64,000 nucleotides of DNA from Streptomyces justiciae (lineage in GTDB: Bacteria; Actinomycetota; Actinomycetes; Streptomycetales; Streptomycetaceae): the NCBI RefSeq assembly GCF_015163075.1, contig NZ_JADDXU010000015.1, positions 124,001 through 188,000 of the forward strand, read 5' to 3'. Shown in pieces: positions 8,855 through 18,290 of this stretch (position 1 is its first letter; every line of letters begins with the position of its first letter). The notes under the pieces were generated by a model, which had not been told where the DNA came from, made no database searches, and was given only the letters and a program-made list of their open reading frames with translations. A program made the translations under genes and the position numbers.

Positions 8855-8898
8855 TTCAAACTTTGAAATGATTACAAGAAGATCACTAAAGTGAGATC
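8855..8898. promoter_or_regulatory. AT-rich promoter region with two dyads
   Basis: This AT-rich pocket holds the perfect 13-mer palindrome TTCAAACTTTGAA (8855-8867) and an imperfect dyad GATCACTAAAGTGAGATC (8881-8898), about 105-150 bp before the NlpC/P60 gene. They probably mark the promoter and regulator sites. I looked for the c-di-AMP riboswitch often found before such genes and did not find its core. Confidence 0.45.
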
Positions 8899-9003
8899 TC
8901 GAACCCCTCGCACGGATGATCGCTCGCACGACGTGAGCGGCCGCGGAGGGAGCCGTCCACGTGGCTGTCCTGTGGGCGGTGAAGAAAGAAGGAGTTCGTC
9001 TTC

Positions 9004-10035
9004 GTGGCGCTTCACCGCCGACCCAAGCCGCAGAGCCGCACCCGCGTGAGTGTGCTCACCGCGACCGCGGCCGCTGCCGTGGCACTCACCTCGCAGGCCG
9101 CCAACGCGGCCCCGAAGCCGACCAAGAGCGAGGTGAAGTCACAGGTCGACAAGCTCTACGAGGAGGCGGAGCGAGCCACCAACCAGTACGACGGCGCCAA
9201 GGAGAAGCAGGAGAAACTGCAGAAGGAGATCGGCCTGATCCAGGACAAGGTCGCCCGCGAGCAGGACGAGCTCAATGAACTGCGCACGGGGCTGGGAACG
9301 ATGGCGAGCGCCCAGTACCGTTCCGGTGGCATCGACCCCTCGGTCCAGCTGCTGCTCTCCGCCGACCCGGACGACTACCTCGACAAGGCGTCCACGCTCG
9401 AGTCGCTCTCCGCGCAGCAACTGGAGTCGCTGAAGAAGGTGCAGACGAAACAGCGTGAGCTGGCCCAGCAGCGTGCTGAGGCGACGGAGAAGCTGAAGGA
9501 CCTCGCCACCACGCGCACCGAGCTCGGCGAGAAGAAGAAGGAGATCCAGGGCAAGCTCAGCAAGGCACAGAAGCTGCTGAACTCCCTGACCGCCGCCGAG
9601 CGTCAGGAGATCGCCGATACCGAGGCCCGTGCCAGCCGCACGGCGGCGGAGCGCGTCGACCTCGGCAACGAGGCGGCCGCCTCCCCCTTCGGCGCGGCAG
9701 CCCTGAACGCTGCCGCTTCCCAGATCGGCAAGCCGTACGCGCGGGGCGGCACCGGCCCCAACTCGTACGACTGCTCCGGTCTGACGCAGTGGGCGTACGC
9801 GGAGGCCGGGGTGCACATATCCCGCGTCACCTACACGCAGGTCAACGACGGAACCCGGATCGGGATGAGTGCGCTCAAGCCCGGTGACCTGGTCTTCTTC
9901 AACAACACCGAGCACGTGGGCCTCTATGCGGGCAACAACCAGGTGCTGCACGCCCCGTACCCGGGTGCCTACGTGCGCTACGAGTCGATGAGCACGATCG
10001 GATCGTTCCAGTTCGGCGTACGCGTGACGGGCTGA
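9004..10035 (+). CDS. Secreted NlpC/P60 peptidoglycan endopeptidase with coiled-coil stalk
   Basis: A 343-residue protein from GTG with AAGGAG upstream. The signal peptide ends at about residue 36 (ANA-AP). Residues 40-215 are heptad-rich coiled coil, and 228-343 form the NlpC/P60 domain. The catalytic triad is visible: Cys257 in SYDCSGL, His304 in EHVGLY and His316 in VLHAP. Family members cut D-Glu/diamino-acid bonds in peptidoglycan stems during growth or sporulation; the coiled coil resembles the regulatory arm of RipA-like enzymes. Its AT-rich upstream region suggests its own regulated promoter. Confidence 0.93.
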   Translation: MALHRRPKPQSRTRVSVLTATAAAAVALTSQAANAAPKPTKSEVKSQVDKLYEEAERATNQYDGAKEKQEKLQKEIGLIQDKVAREQDELNELRTGLGTMASAQYRSGGIDPSVQLLLSADPDDYLDKASTLESLSAQQLESLKKVQTKQRELAQQRAEATEKLKDLATTRTELGEKKKEIQGKLSKAQKLLNSLTAAERQEIADTEARASRTAAERVDLGNEAAASPFGAAALNAAASQIGKPYARGGTGPNSYDCSGLTQWAYAEAGVHISRVTYTQVNDGTRIGMSALKPGDLVFFNNTEHVGLYAGNNQVLHAPYPGAYVRYESMSTIGSFQFGVRVTG

Positions 10036-10049
10036 CGTCGGCCCCAGCT

Positions 10050-10080
10050 TCGGTCGGTTCCCGGACGTTCTCACGACCGA
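10050..10080 (+). terminator. Possible terminator after NlpC/P60 gene
   Basis: TCGGTCG and CGACCGA arms with a 17-nt loop lie just after the stop codon. The stem is short, so this is tentative. Confidence 0.3.
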
Positions 10081-10686
10081 GCCGGCCGAGCAGGGGACAT
10101 AGGCGATTGGGCGTCAGGTGGTCGGACGGTCAGACGAAGCGACGCGCTGTGCCGGTGCGTTCGATCACCGCACAGTGTGCGGCATACGCGTGTCTTCGCC
10201 GACCGTAGGGGCAAACATTTTCTGACTGGTTGTCATACGTGCATGACGATCGAAACCGTGTCCCAGCGCCCCCTGCCCTCGCACCATCGTCGCGGCGACG
10301 GAAAGCACCCCTGCCCGCCCCTGCCGAGCGCGTACGGCCGCGTCGAGCGTGGCAGCTGACTCATGAGCAGATCGCCGCGGCGCCCGGGGAGACCACGGCG
10401 ACAGTGCGGTCCGGGGAGATCTCGTGGCGTGAGCTGCCCGAACGCTACCGTCCGTGGGAGCCGGTCAGTCGTTTCGGCACAGCCGAATGCCCCTGGCCAC
10501 TTGGCGCATGAGCGCGTGAGCCGGGGGATCCCCGAAGCCCCGCGGCGAGGGAGCTGCGCCCTTGGCCGGTACCGGGAACTCGACCGCGGTGCAGGGCAGC
10601 AGGCGTGCGCGCGGCGCCGCGGAGCCTCCAGGGTGCCCGGCCGGCGAGGGCCCGGGTCTCGGGGGCGGCCGGGCGGTGGGGGAGTG
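10081..10686. other. Intergenic stretch with a short transposase scrap
   Basis: No intact gene is visible. At 10420-10480 the + strand reads ISWRELPERYRPWEPVSRFG, which matches the conserved N-terminal motif of IS5-type transposases (W-R-D-L-P-E-R-F-G-P-W). The rest of that protein is absent. Otherwise I see nothing recognisable. Confidence 0.4.
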
Positions 10687-11106
10687 TCAGCAGCTCTCGT
10701 CGTCCTTGACCGCGTACAAGGTCACCGGCGTGTCCGTGGGATGTGTGCCGGCCTGCGGCTCCTGGCTGCACACCGTCCAGTTGCGGTCATAGATCTGCAG
10801 GCGGCCCTGTCCGCTGGCGTCCTGATCGTCGAGTACATAGAACCCCGCGGCCTGCGCCTCGTCCTGCGCGGCTTGCAGGTCCTGGCCCACCAGATCGGGC
10901 AGCGTCGCGGTCTCCGCGTCGGCCTCGTCCTCGACGGCGGGCGCGGACGGAGCTGCGTCTTGGGCGGCGCGGTCCTCCGCCGAGCCGTCGGTGCCCTGGA
11001 CGCTGCTGTGCGACGAGTTGGAGCCGGTGCCGTCGCTGCCCTCGCAGGCCGCGAGTGTGAACAGCGCTGCGGCAGCGAGCGCGGCCGCAACAGTACGTGT
11101 GCGCAT
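10687..11106 (-). CDS. PASTA-domain lipoprotein
   Basis: A 139-residue exported lipoprotein; the start at 11106 (MRTRTVAAALAAAALFTLAAC) gives a proper signal with lipobox LAAC, better than an in-frame start five codons upstream. After an acidic, Ser/Ala-rich linker, residues 68-139 form a single PASTA-like domain (ATLPDLVGQDLQAAQDEAQAAGFYVL then DRNWTVCSQEPQAGT). PASTA domains in wall-linked proteins often bind muropeptides, but single-domain lipoproteins of this kind have no proven role. Start evidence: GGGGGA just upstream. Confidence 0.85.
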   Translation of the reverse strand: MRTRTVAAALAAAALFTLAACEGSDGTGSNSSHSSVQGTDGSAEDRAAQDAAPSAPAVEDEADAETATLPDLVGQDLQAAQDEAQAAGFYVLDDQDASGQGRLQIYDRNWTVCSQEPQAGTHPTDTPVTLYAVKDDESC

Positions 11107-11223
11107 GTGGTCCCCCACCATGGTGCGTGATCTGAGAGAGCATCATGCGGTGCGTGGAGCCGGCAGGGGGGCACGGCGATGTTCCTGTGACACGAATGGG
11201 TGAGGTGAGGGCAAACTGTCGCG

Positions 11224-11784
11224 GTGAAGATGACAGAAACCTACGCCGCCACCGTCGCCGCAGTGGCACCGGTGATCCTGCTGGTGGCAGTGGTCGAGAT
11301 CAACAACCGCCGGCAACGGGTGCGTGAGTTGTACGAGTCCCTCACGGGCCCCATCACCCTGATCCGTGCGATGTTCCGCGAAGGCGGTGATCCTTCTGCT
11401 CAGCAGGTGGAAGACGTTGCACGGCAGATGCGGGCGACGAATGTGGGGGCACGGGCCGGTCTGAGCATGGTGTTGTACGTCCTGTCCGCCGTCGCGATCA
11501 TCACGCTGTTGTTCCTCGCCGAGCTCGCGTCCCTGCTGTGGTTGACCGCGTCCCCGACGGAAACGGCTTCGGGCGTGGCCCTGTTCTGCGCAGTGGCATT
11601 GGGGGCCGGGTTCGCGTGGGTCGCGTACGCTCCGATGCTCGCGCTCCTTCTCCCGATATCGCGCAACCTCTTGTATGTCCTGGGCGGAGTTGCGGACTAT
11701 CGGCGCTTTGTGCGCCTTCTGCGGCACTACCGTGCTCAGGGCGCTGCCAGTACCCAGGCGGCCTCCGACGCTGCGGACGCGTGA
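11224..11784 (+). CDS. Membrane protein of unknown function
   Basis: A 186-residue protein with an N-terminal hydrophobic segment (about 8-25) and two or three further membrane segments (about 80-106 and 115-150), separated by a polar loop of 55 residues rich in Arg and Glu. Start is GTG at 11224 or ATG at 11230. It is transcribed away from the PASTA lipoprotein gene. No family recognised. Confidence 0.65.
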   Translation: MKMTETYAATVAAVAPVILLVAVVEINNRRQRVRELYESLTGPITLIRAMFREGGDPSAQQVEDVARQMRATNVGARAGLSMVLYVLSAVAIITLLFLAELASLLWLTASPTETASGVALFCAVALGAGFAWVAYAPMLALLLPISRNLLYVLGGVADYRRFVRLLRHYRAQGAASTQAASDAADA

Positions 11785-11879
11785 CACGGAACGTGGGCAG
11801 GAGCCGTCCGGCGGACCGCGGGCGCGTTCGAGCCGGACCAGGGTGAGGCTGGCCAGTGCCCTGATCATGTTGACCTTCG

Positions 11880-12150
11880 TAGGAGGAAGTGCTGGAGTCG
11901 GCAGGTGGACAGCATCCCCGCGAACCGGCGACTCTGGAACCGGAGCGTCCGAAGCCCAACTGGCCGCGGAGGCAAGCGCGATGAGAGCGGCCGGCTACCC
12001 ACTGGTGCAAGGCGCCGCCGAACATCTCCCTTTTCGCCGCCGACCTTCGATGTGGTGTTCTGCGACTTCGAGGGGCTCAGCTGGGCACGCCCGCACCTGG
12101 CCCTTCCCCAGGCCGCACGCGCTTTGCGCTCCGGGTCAGTCGCAAACAGT
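11880..12150 (+). pseudogene. Frameshifted methyltransferase remnant
   Basis: Two frames together give MRAAGYPLVQGAAEHLPF, then after a shift PPTFDVVFCDFEGLSWARPH and LALPQAARALRSG. This is the motif II-IV region of a class I SAM methyltransferase (known pattern: A-E-x-L-P-F ... F-D-V-V-F-C-D-x-G-x-x-x-W ... P-E-A-A-R-V-L-R-P-G). The SAM-binding glycine motif and C-terminus are lost. Confidence 0.6.
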
Positions 12151-12359
12151 AAGTTCCGCCGCGCCTCGACCACTTCGAGGTGCTCAGGGGAGCACGGGCG
12201 GTTGAAGCGCGTAGCCGACCGGCCTCACCCTCAGCGGTGGCCGGTTACGCAGTGACGGTCGATCCGTCTGTTGGGCTGTAGGCTGCACCCTGTCCCAGGG
12301 GACGTCCCTCAGTGATGTGACACAGCTGGAGATTCGTGTCGCCGGATGAGTCGCCTCCG

Positions 12360-12600
12360 GTGAGCGGCTGTCCTACGACGGCCAGTACGGGGCGCGTACG
12401 GTGGCGGCGGTCGCCAAGTTCCACTCGGCGTACGGGCTGACGGTCGACAGCGTGGCAGGCCCCCGCGACCTACGCCGAGATCTACTCCCTCCAGGGCGCG
12501 GACTGCACGCCGGTCCACCTCAGCTACGCGGAGCTCAACAAGTGCAATATCGAGCAGCTTTCGTTCCTACGCCTGCAACAGCGATCCGTTCCTGTCGGAG
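12360..12600 (+). pseudogene. Remnant of a peptidoglycan-binding domain protein
   Basis: The + strand gives LSYDGQYGARTVAAVAKFHS and AYGLTVDSVAGPRD, the core of a PG_binding_1 domain, then after a frameshift AEIYSLQGADCTPVHLSYAE and LNKCN, the conserved tail of secreted Streptomyces wall-binding proteins. No start or intact frame remains. Confidence 0.6.
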
Positions 12601-12611
12601 AGCCCGCAGGG

Positions 12612-12647
12612 CCGGCCGGGGGCCGGCTCTCGCCCGCCCCCGGCCGG
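12612..12647 (-). terminator. Strong hairpin after the AraC-type gene
   Basis: Arms CCGGCCGGGGGC and GCCCCCGGCCGG are perfect 12-bp complements around a 12-nt loop, 8 bp beyond the stop of the AraC-type gene on the minus strand. Confidence 0.7.
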
Positions 12648-12654
12648 ACCCCCG

Positions 12655-13521
12655 TCAGCCGAGTTCCGGTTCCACCGGAAGCCACAGTTCGGCGTCGGCC
12701 TCGCTTGTCCGGGGCCGGAGGCGGGTGCGTAGGATCTCGGGTCCGGTGCGACTGCGGTACGGGTTCGACGGGAACCACTCGGTGAAGACGTCCCGCCACA
12801 GCTCCTGAATGGCCTGCGGCGCCGGCCCCGAGGTGCTGAAGACCGCCCAGGTCCCGGCCGGCACCGTCAAGGCGGTGGTGCCCTCAGGGGCAGTCGCGGA
12901 GGTGATCACGGCGTGGTAGTAGTCGAGCTCGGTGCCCTCGGCGCGACTGGGGTCAAGATCGTCGCAGACCGCGACGATCCCTTCCGGCTCCTGGTCCGAC
13001 AACTGCTTCAGACGCTCCACAATCTGCGGGTCGATGCCGCGTACGAAGTCGATGATCGCCTGGTTCGGCCCCGCATGGACCAGCGGTACACGCTTCTTGA
13101 GCCCCACGACGCTGAACTCCGCCTTGTCCACAACGCGGTATCGCATGCTGCTGCTCCCTTCGACGATGAGACGGAAGGCCATCCGGGGCTGAGAGCTGAG
13201 CGGCGCGCCCGTACGTCGGGCCTCGTTCGGGCCGACGCCGTGCATGGCCCGGAACGCCCGGGCGAACGCTTCGCCGGAGCCGTAGCCGTAACGCACCGCG
13301 ATCTCCAGCAGCGTTGTCCGACTCGCGAGCACATCGGCTCCCGCGAGGGTCAGCCGACGGCGCCGGATGTACTCCGACAGCGGCATGCCCGCGAGCGCCG
13401 AGAACATCCGACGCAGGTGGTACTCCGAAGTGGCCGCGACGCGGGCGAGTTCGGCCACCTCGATGTCCTGGTCGAGACAGCATTCGATGTGCTCCATCGC
13501 CTGATTGAGTCGCTCCAGCAC
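12655..13521 (-). CDS. AraC-type regulator with GyrI-like effector domain
   Basis: A 288-residue protein, GTG start. Residues 1-105 contain the two AraC helix-turn-helices (VAELARVAATSEYHLRRMFS and LLEIAVRYGYGSGEAFARAF with FRAMHGVGP). Residues 125-288 form a GyrI-like/SoxS-type effector-binding barrel (MRYRVVDKAEFSVVGLKKRV). This domain order matches Rob/BmrR-like multidrug sensors. It ends in a strong terminator. No drug transporter is adjacent, so the target is unclear. Confidence 0.9.
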   Translation of the reverse strand: MLERLNQAMEHIECCLDQDIEVAELARVAATSEYHLRRMFSALAGMPLSEYIRRRRLTLAGADVLASRTTLLEIAVRYGYGSGEAFARAFRAMHGVGPNEARRTGAPLSSQPRMAFRLIVEGSSSMRYRVVDKAEFSVVGLKKRVPLVHAGPNQAIIDFVRGIDPQIVERLKQLSDQEPEGIVAVCDDLDPSRAEGTELDYYHAVITSATAPEGTTALTVPAGTWAVFSTSGPAPQAIQELWRDVFTEWFPSNPYRSRTGPEILRTRLRPRTSEADAELWLPVEPELG

Positions 13522-13825
13522 GCCCGTCTTCCTTCCTCTTGACGACCACCACGCTAGGCAGGGCTCACCATGCCCGACCCGACATCCTGTGCCCGATCAA
13601 GTCGGGTGCGCACGAACGCCAGGACGGCGCCGGGTGGGCGCGCCCGTGGCCGCTGGGCCACATCCGGCGGCGACGGACAGCCAGCCGTCCTCTCACTGCT
13701 GGGGGCTGCTGTGCACCGATGCGCGAACGGAAGGCCAGGACGCGACGAGCAACCTGGCGGACCACCCTGAGGGTCTCCCTCCGTGAGAGCCGTGAACAGG
13801 CGGCTGACTGTCGGAAGGTGCCCGT

Positions 13826-14083
13826 GTGAGAAGTGAACCCGATCTCTATCTGATGGTTCCCGACCGCTTCGACGATTCCGACGCCGATTCGCAAGTGCAC
13901 CCCGTGGCACGGAAGATGTTCTTCGGCTCGCGGATGGCCGATCCCTTCGCCGAAGCCGCCGAGTGGATCACGGCGCACGACGTCCGCGTCCTCGACACGG
14001 CTTGGGAGAACGCCCCCGCCGGGGAGGAGTTCTCCTGTGTGCTGAGCGTGTACTTCGTTTTCGAGGACGACGAAGAGGACTGA
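13826..14083 (+). CDS. Small acidic protein of unknown function
   Basis: An 85-residue acidic protein starting with GTG; GGAAGG lies 5 nt upstream. It has no signal peptide or membrane helix and ends in an acidic tail (VFEDDEED). The codon pattern is typical of real genes here. Similar small proteins are common in Streptomyces but have no assigned role. Confidence 0.65.
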   Translation: MRSEPDLYLMVPDRFDDSDADSQVHPVARKMFFGSRMADPFAEAAEWITAHDVRVLDTAWENAPAGEEFSCVLSVYFVFEDDEED

Positions 14084-14089
14084 GCGGCG

Positions 14090-14490
14090 GAACCGTCGAC
14101 CGATCAACACCTCCAGCAGGTTCGCCACGACCACCGGAGCCTGCTTGCGCACGGCCGCGCCGGTCTTCGAGGTGGGCAGGCTCACCATGTCACCGAGGGC
14201 GAAGGTGTTCTCGCAGGAACGGTGTTGGAGGCGGTGCCGGTCGGCGGCGCCGAAGCCCTGCGGGCCGGTGGGGTCGACGAGCGGGCTCGCCTTGACCCAG
14301 TCGGGGCGCTGTGCGGCGGGACGGCGTGCAGGTTCGTCTCCTTGGTGCCGTTCGTGTGGTCGGTGGCGGTGAGTTCGTGTGCGGCGCCGTCGACGGTGGT
14401 CGTTTCGGACCGCAGCCGGACCTTGATGCCCTAGCGGGCGGTGACCTTTTCCAGGGCCTGCGACACGGATGCCGTCAAGGACCCTTTCTC
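14090..14490 (-). pseudogene. Remnant of a sulfide:quinone-reductase-like FAD oxidoreductase
   Basis: Minus-strand frames give ALEKVTAR then an in-frame TAG, GIKVRLRSETTTVDGAAHEL, then after a shift DWVKASPLVDPTGPQGFG and ENTFALGDMVSLPTSKTGAA with VRKQAPVVVANLLEVL. This is the FAD/NAD C-terminal half of SQR-family flavoproteins (the A-L-G-D and S-K-T-G-A-A-x-R-K-Q-A-P motifs). A stop codon and a frameshift make it non-functional. Confidence 0.7.
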
Positions 14491-14743
14491 TGCGTCACTG
14501 GACGACGGCGAGGCAGGCGATCTTCTGCGGAGCGCCGCCGTGGGTGGAGGGAAGCCTCAGTGGGGCGACTGCGCCGCGTGGGTTGACCGTGGTGACCGGC
14601 GTCGCTAACTTCGTGGGATCTGCCACTTGGACAACGTTCATGATGTCGAACGGCGTTGGCGCCCGGTCGGTCGCTGCACGGTCCTGCGTGATGATCGACA
14701 CCACGTACCACTGAAACAGCCCGAGTGTGCACATCCATAAGTG

Positions 14744-14757
14744 TGGGAGCGCTCCCA
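14744..14757. promoter_or_regulatory. CebR-type operator
   Basis: TGGGAGCGCTCCCA is a perfect 14-bp palindrome identical to the consensus bound by the LacI-family cello-oligosaccharide repressor CebR in Streptomyces. It lies 74 bp before the GH30 start codon. Confidence 0.85.
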
Positions 14758-14830
14758 TGATGTGCGGCCTGTTCGGGCGGGCGCAGCCGAGAAGGTGCCG
14801 GAGCGCGTGCTGCAGTCACGAGGAGGAGAC

Positions 14831-16138
14831 ATGGCGCAGAGTCGGAATGAGCCCGTCGAAGGGCGAAGGTCAGCGAGCCGGAGGGCCATCGTGGCGTCGA
14901 TGGGCGCCCTGCCCCTCCTCGCCGCCACGGCATCGTTCGCGAGGGCCTCTGACGCCGGGTCCGCGACGGCCGCCGCCGCAGCGGTCATCGACCCGTCGGC
15001 GACGCGGCAGACGATCCGGGGCTTCGGCGGTATGGCTCATGCCGCGTGGATCGGCGACCTCACTACGGCTCAGCGGGACATGGCATTCGGGACCGGTGAC
15101 GGGCAGTTGGGATTCACCCTGTTACGGATCCCGGTGCCCGAGGACCGGGCGGCCTGGAGCCCTGATCTGGCGACGGCGAAGCGCGCGGCGCAACTCGGGG
15201 CCGCCGTCATCGCGTCACCTTGGAACCCGCCAGCCTCCATGGTGGAGACCTTCGTCCGCGGCACCCAGACCGACGCACGTCGTCTCAGGTACAGCATGTA
15301 CGGCGCCTACGCCCAGCACCTGAACGACTTCAACACCTACCTCCGCAACAACGGAGTAAATCTGTACGGTATTTCGGTGCAGAACGAGCCGGATTACGCC
15401 CATGACTGGACGTGGTGGACCCCGGCCGAAATGGTCCGGTTCCTGAGGGAGAACGCCGGCTCGATCGGCACCAGGGTTATCGCGCCGGAGTCCTTCCAGT
15501 ACCTGAAGAACATGTCGGATCCCATCCTCAACGACCCGGTGGCGCTCGCCAACGTGGACGTCATCGGAGCCCACCTGTACGGCACGCCGTTCGGCAACTT
15601 CCCCTACCCCCTCTTCAAGCAGAAGGGCGCGGGCAAAGAGCTCTGGATGACGGAGGTCTACTACCCCAACAGCTCGGATTCCGCGGACCTTTGGCCGCAG
15701 GCTCTCGATGTGGGGGAGCACATCCACCGAGCCATGGTGGACGCCGAGTTCCAGGCCTACATCTGGTGGTACATCCGGCGCAGCTACGGCCCCATGCGCG
15801 AGGACGGCACGATGAGCAAGCGTGGCGCCGCCATGGCGCACTTCGCCCGGTTCGTGCGGCCTGGGTACGTGCGGATCGGCGCGACGGCGAATCCCGCGGC
15901 GAACGTCTACGTCTCCGCGTATCGGGGCGGTGGCTCCGCGGTCGTCGTCGCGGTGAACAAGGGGACGGCCGCGGTCAGCCAGCAGTTCACCATGGTGAAC
16001 GGCGCCGGTTCCAGTGTCGCTTCCTGGCTGACCGACGCGAGCAGGAATGTCGCGTCCCAGGGCACGGCCGGCATGTCGAACGGCTCCTTCACCCGTGCAC
16101 TGCCCGCTCGGAGCGTGATGACCTTTGTGATCCGCTGA
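14831..16138 (+). CDS. Secreted GH30-family glycoside hydrolase (xylanase-like)
   Basis: A 435-residue secreted enzyme. The ATG at 14831 has GGAGGA at 4 nt; a Tat-like N-terminus (RRSASRRAIVASMGALPLL) carries the export signal. The TIM-barrel matches family GH30, glucuronoxylanase branch: acid/base Glu186 in ISVQNEPDY and nucleophile Glu275 in LWMTEVYYP. A C-terminal beta domain follows (about 355-435). It probably cuts plant heteroxylan outside the cell. The perfect CebR box upstream indicates induction by cellulose breakdown products. Exact substrate is inferred from family resemblance. Confidence 0.9.
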   Translation: MAQSRNEPVEGRRSASRRAIVASMGALPLLAATASFARASDAGSATAAAAAVIDPSATRQTIRGFGGMAHAAWIGDLTTAQRDMAFGTGDGQLGFTLLRIPVPEDRAAWSPDLATAKRAAQLGAAVIASPWNPPASMVETFVRGTQTDARRLRYSMYGAYAQHLNDFNTYLRNNGVNLYGISVQNEPDYAHDWTWWTPAEMVRFLRENAGSIGTRVIAPESFQYLKNMSDPILNDPVALANVDVIGAHLYGTPFGNFPYPLFKQKGAGKELWMTEVYYPNSSDSADLWPQALDVGEHIHRAMVDAEFQAYIWWYIRRSYGPMREDGTMSKRGAAMAHFARFVRPGYVRIGATANPAANVYVSAYRGGGSAVVVAVNKGTAAVSQQFTMVNGAGSSVASWLTDASRNVASQGTAGMSNGSFTRALPARSVMTFVIR

Positions 16139-16680
16139 ACCTGGCACCCCCCGCGTAACTCCGAATCCGGTGCTGACAGGACGTCGGCGCCATATGCGTC
16201 CGAGCGAGCAGCCTGCCCTCGTAGGACCACGTCCGCGACCCCGTCACGGTGCCTGTGGTGCCCTTGCGAGGCGGTGTGGTGCGTTGCGCGGGAGCGGGAG
16301 CATCACGCGTCGCCGTTCGAATGCGGCACGGCCGTCGAACCGCCTCTTGGTTGTCCTGATGCCGTTCACCGTGCCCTCCGAGCCACCGGTCTGCACTGCA
16401 GGGTGAGGCCGGCGGTGCGGAGATCTCGGAGCCGGCGGAGCGGGCCGGTCCTTCGGCGAGGGGCGGGGCGGTGCTCGGTGATCCAGCAGGTGGCCGCCCT
16501 CAACCGCCCCCCTTGCAGTGGATGCAAGGCATCGACTGGGAGGCGCGCCGCCCGCTACTCGTTCTGCCGAGCCGGGGCGGCGTCAACAGCCGGGATCTCC
16601 GGGACAGCCCAACGGGGCAACGGGATGACCGCGTTCCAGACGTCACTGCCGATGCCCTGTCGGGACTGTAGATCCGCCCG
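16139..16680. other. No gene seen
   Basis: Between the GH30 stop and the Sua5 stop I see no frame with convincing protein character and no clear hairpin. Confidence 0.4.
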
Positions 16681-17670
16681 TCACTGCCGGGCGTTGCTGG
16701 GGGAGGGCCGGGGACCGGCGGCGCGGCGGAGTCGGTTGGCGATCGCCAGACCCAGCCCGTCCTCCGGCGGCAAGGACGCGATGATCACATCGCACCCTTG
16801 CTCATCGAGTTCGCGCAGGAACCCGTACAGCCCGCGCGCGTAGGCGGCCATCGAATCAGGGAGGGCCACAACGAAGTGCGCCTTCACCGGAGCGTCGGCG
16901 AAGGGGGCAGGGAGCAAGACGCCGACCTGGTGTCCGTGCTCCTGCGCGCTCTGCGCTTCGGCGATGACCTCCTCGGGCTCGACGAGGATGACCCGCGCCT
17001 GTGGGGCGTAGTGTGACGGATGCTGGCCCGGCACCCGGACGCTGCTCGTCGTGGGGACCGCCAGCGGGTGGCCCAGCACCGCTTCGAGGTCCTCACGTGA
17101 CGCCCCGCCGGGCCGAAGGATGCTTGGGATCTCGCCCGTGACATCGACGATGGTCGATTCGACACCGACCTCGCAGGGGCCGCCGTCCAGCACGAAGTCG
17201 ACGGCATCCCCGAGCTCGGCACGGACATGGTCCGACGTGGTGGGGCTGACAGATCCGAAGCGGTTGGCGGAGGGGGCCGTGACACCGCCGCCGAAGGCCG
17301 ACAGCAACGCGAGTGTGAGGGGGTGGTCGGGCACGCGCACGGCCACCGTCTCCAGGCCACCGGTGGCTTCGAGAGGGACTCGGCGGCCGCGCCGCAGGAC
17401 CAGGGTCAGGGGCCCGGGCCAGAAGTGTTCGGCCAGCAGGCGTGCGGTCGCCGGTACTTCCTCGACCCATTCGGCCAGCTGCTCCGCACCGCCGATGTGG
17501 ACGATGAGCGGGTGGGAGGGCGGCCGCCCCTTGACGTGGAAGATACGCGCGACGGCGGAGGGATCCTCGGCGTTGGCGCCCAAGCCGTAGACGGTCTCGG
17601 TCGGGATGGCCACAAGGCCTCCGTCGCGCAACACGCTGGCCGCAGTTTCGATGTCACTGGTTCTTGCCAT
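16681..17670 (-). CDS. L-threonylcarbamoyladenylate synthase (Sua5/YwlC type)
   Basis: A 329-residue protein; the ATG at 17670 is chosen because residues upstream of MARTSDIETAA do not fit the family. Residues 10-190 form the YrdC domain, with PTETVYGLGANA, the KGRP loop and the S-A-N motif of the active site. PGQHPSHYAP is the linker to the Sua5 C-terminal domain (about 225-320). The enzyme makes threonylcarbamoyl-AMP for the t6A37 tRNA modification. Streptomyces also carries a shorter housekeeping YrdC protein, so this long form may be a second copy; that copy is not visible here. Confidence 0.93.
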   Translation of the reverse strand: MARTSDIETAASVLRDGGLVAIPTETVYGLGANAEDPSAVARIFHVKGRPPSHPLIVHIGGAEQLAEWVEEVPATARLLAEHFWPGPLTLVLRRGRRVPLEATGGLETVAVRVPDHPLTLALLSAFGGGVTAPSANRFGSVSPTTSDHVRAELGDAVDFVLDGGPCEVGVESTIVDVTGEIPSILRPGGASREDLEAVLGHPLAVPTTSSVRVPGQHPSHYAPQARVILVEPEEVIAEAQSAQEHGHQVGVLLPAPFADAPVKAHFVVALPDSMAAYARGLYGFLRELDEQGCDVIIASLPPEDGLGLAIANRLRRAAGPRPSPSNARQ

Positions 17671-18290
17671 CACCCGCGCAATCCTCTCACTGATCCCGCT
17701 CTGCGTTTTCCGTGCTCCCGGGCCCCATTGGCGCATGCCACCGAACCGTGGCCGACAGGAGCCCGGAGGCACGAGGGCCGTCACGGCAGGGCCGGGGATG
17801 ATCGCCGGGAAGGCACGTGCCTCATCTCCCGTGCATCATCCACGATGTTGTCGTGCGTGATACGAGACAGCCGAAGTGGTCCTCGCATCCGCGGGGGCCC
17901 GGTGTGCAGCCGGTCGATCTCGGCCAAAAGATAGTCCACGTGCGGACGCACCTGCGTCTGCACTGCTTCGCTCCAGTTCTCCTCTGAATAGCGGCAGTTG
18001 ATATGGAGCTGTTTGGCGTGCCCGGGGACGGCGCGGTGCTCGGCGGGAGTTGGGCGCCCCAGGCGGCGCCATGGTGATCAGCAGGGCCAGATCTGCATTC
18101 CCGGCGCCGACACTGATGGTGAGAGCACCCCGTACTTCCGTCTGACGGATGAAGCCGTGCAGTTCAGTGGCAGGGGCATCGGCCGCGCATGGCGAAGAAG
18201 GCCGGTGGGTTCCCAGCTGTGTGTTTCGGCTCCTGAGGGGCATTCGCACGGCACACGAGCGACGAACCCCAACCCGAAGGAGGCATCACC
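17671..18290. other. Uncertain stretch with an open minus-strand frame
   Basis: A minus-strand frame from about 18055 to 17781 reads LHINCRYSEENWSEAVQTQV then RPHVDYLLAEIDRLHTG, which has protein-like composition, but no good start codon or ribosome site precedes it and I cannot name a family. It may be the tail of a broken gene. Confidence 0.3.

Noticed and set aside
8664..9003. c-di-AMP (ydaO-type) riboswitch before the NlpC/P60 gene
   Set aside because: I could not find the conserved core sequence; only a terminator and DNA dyads are seen.
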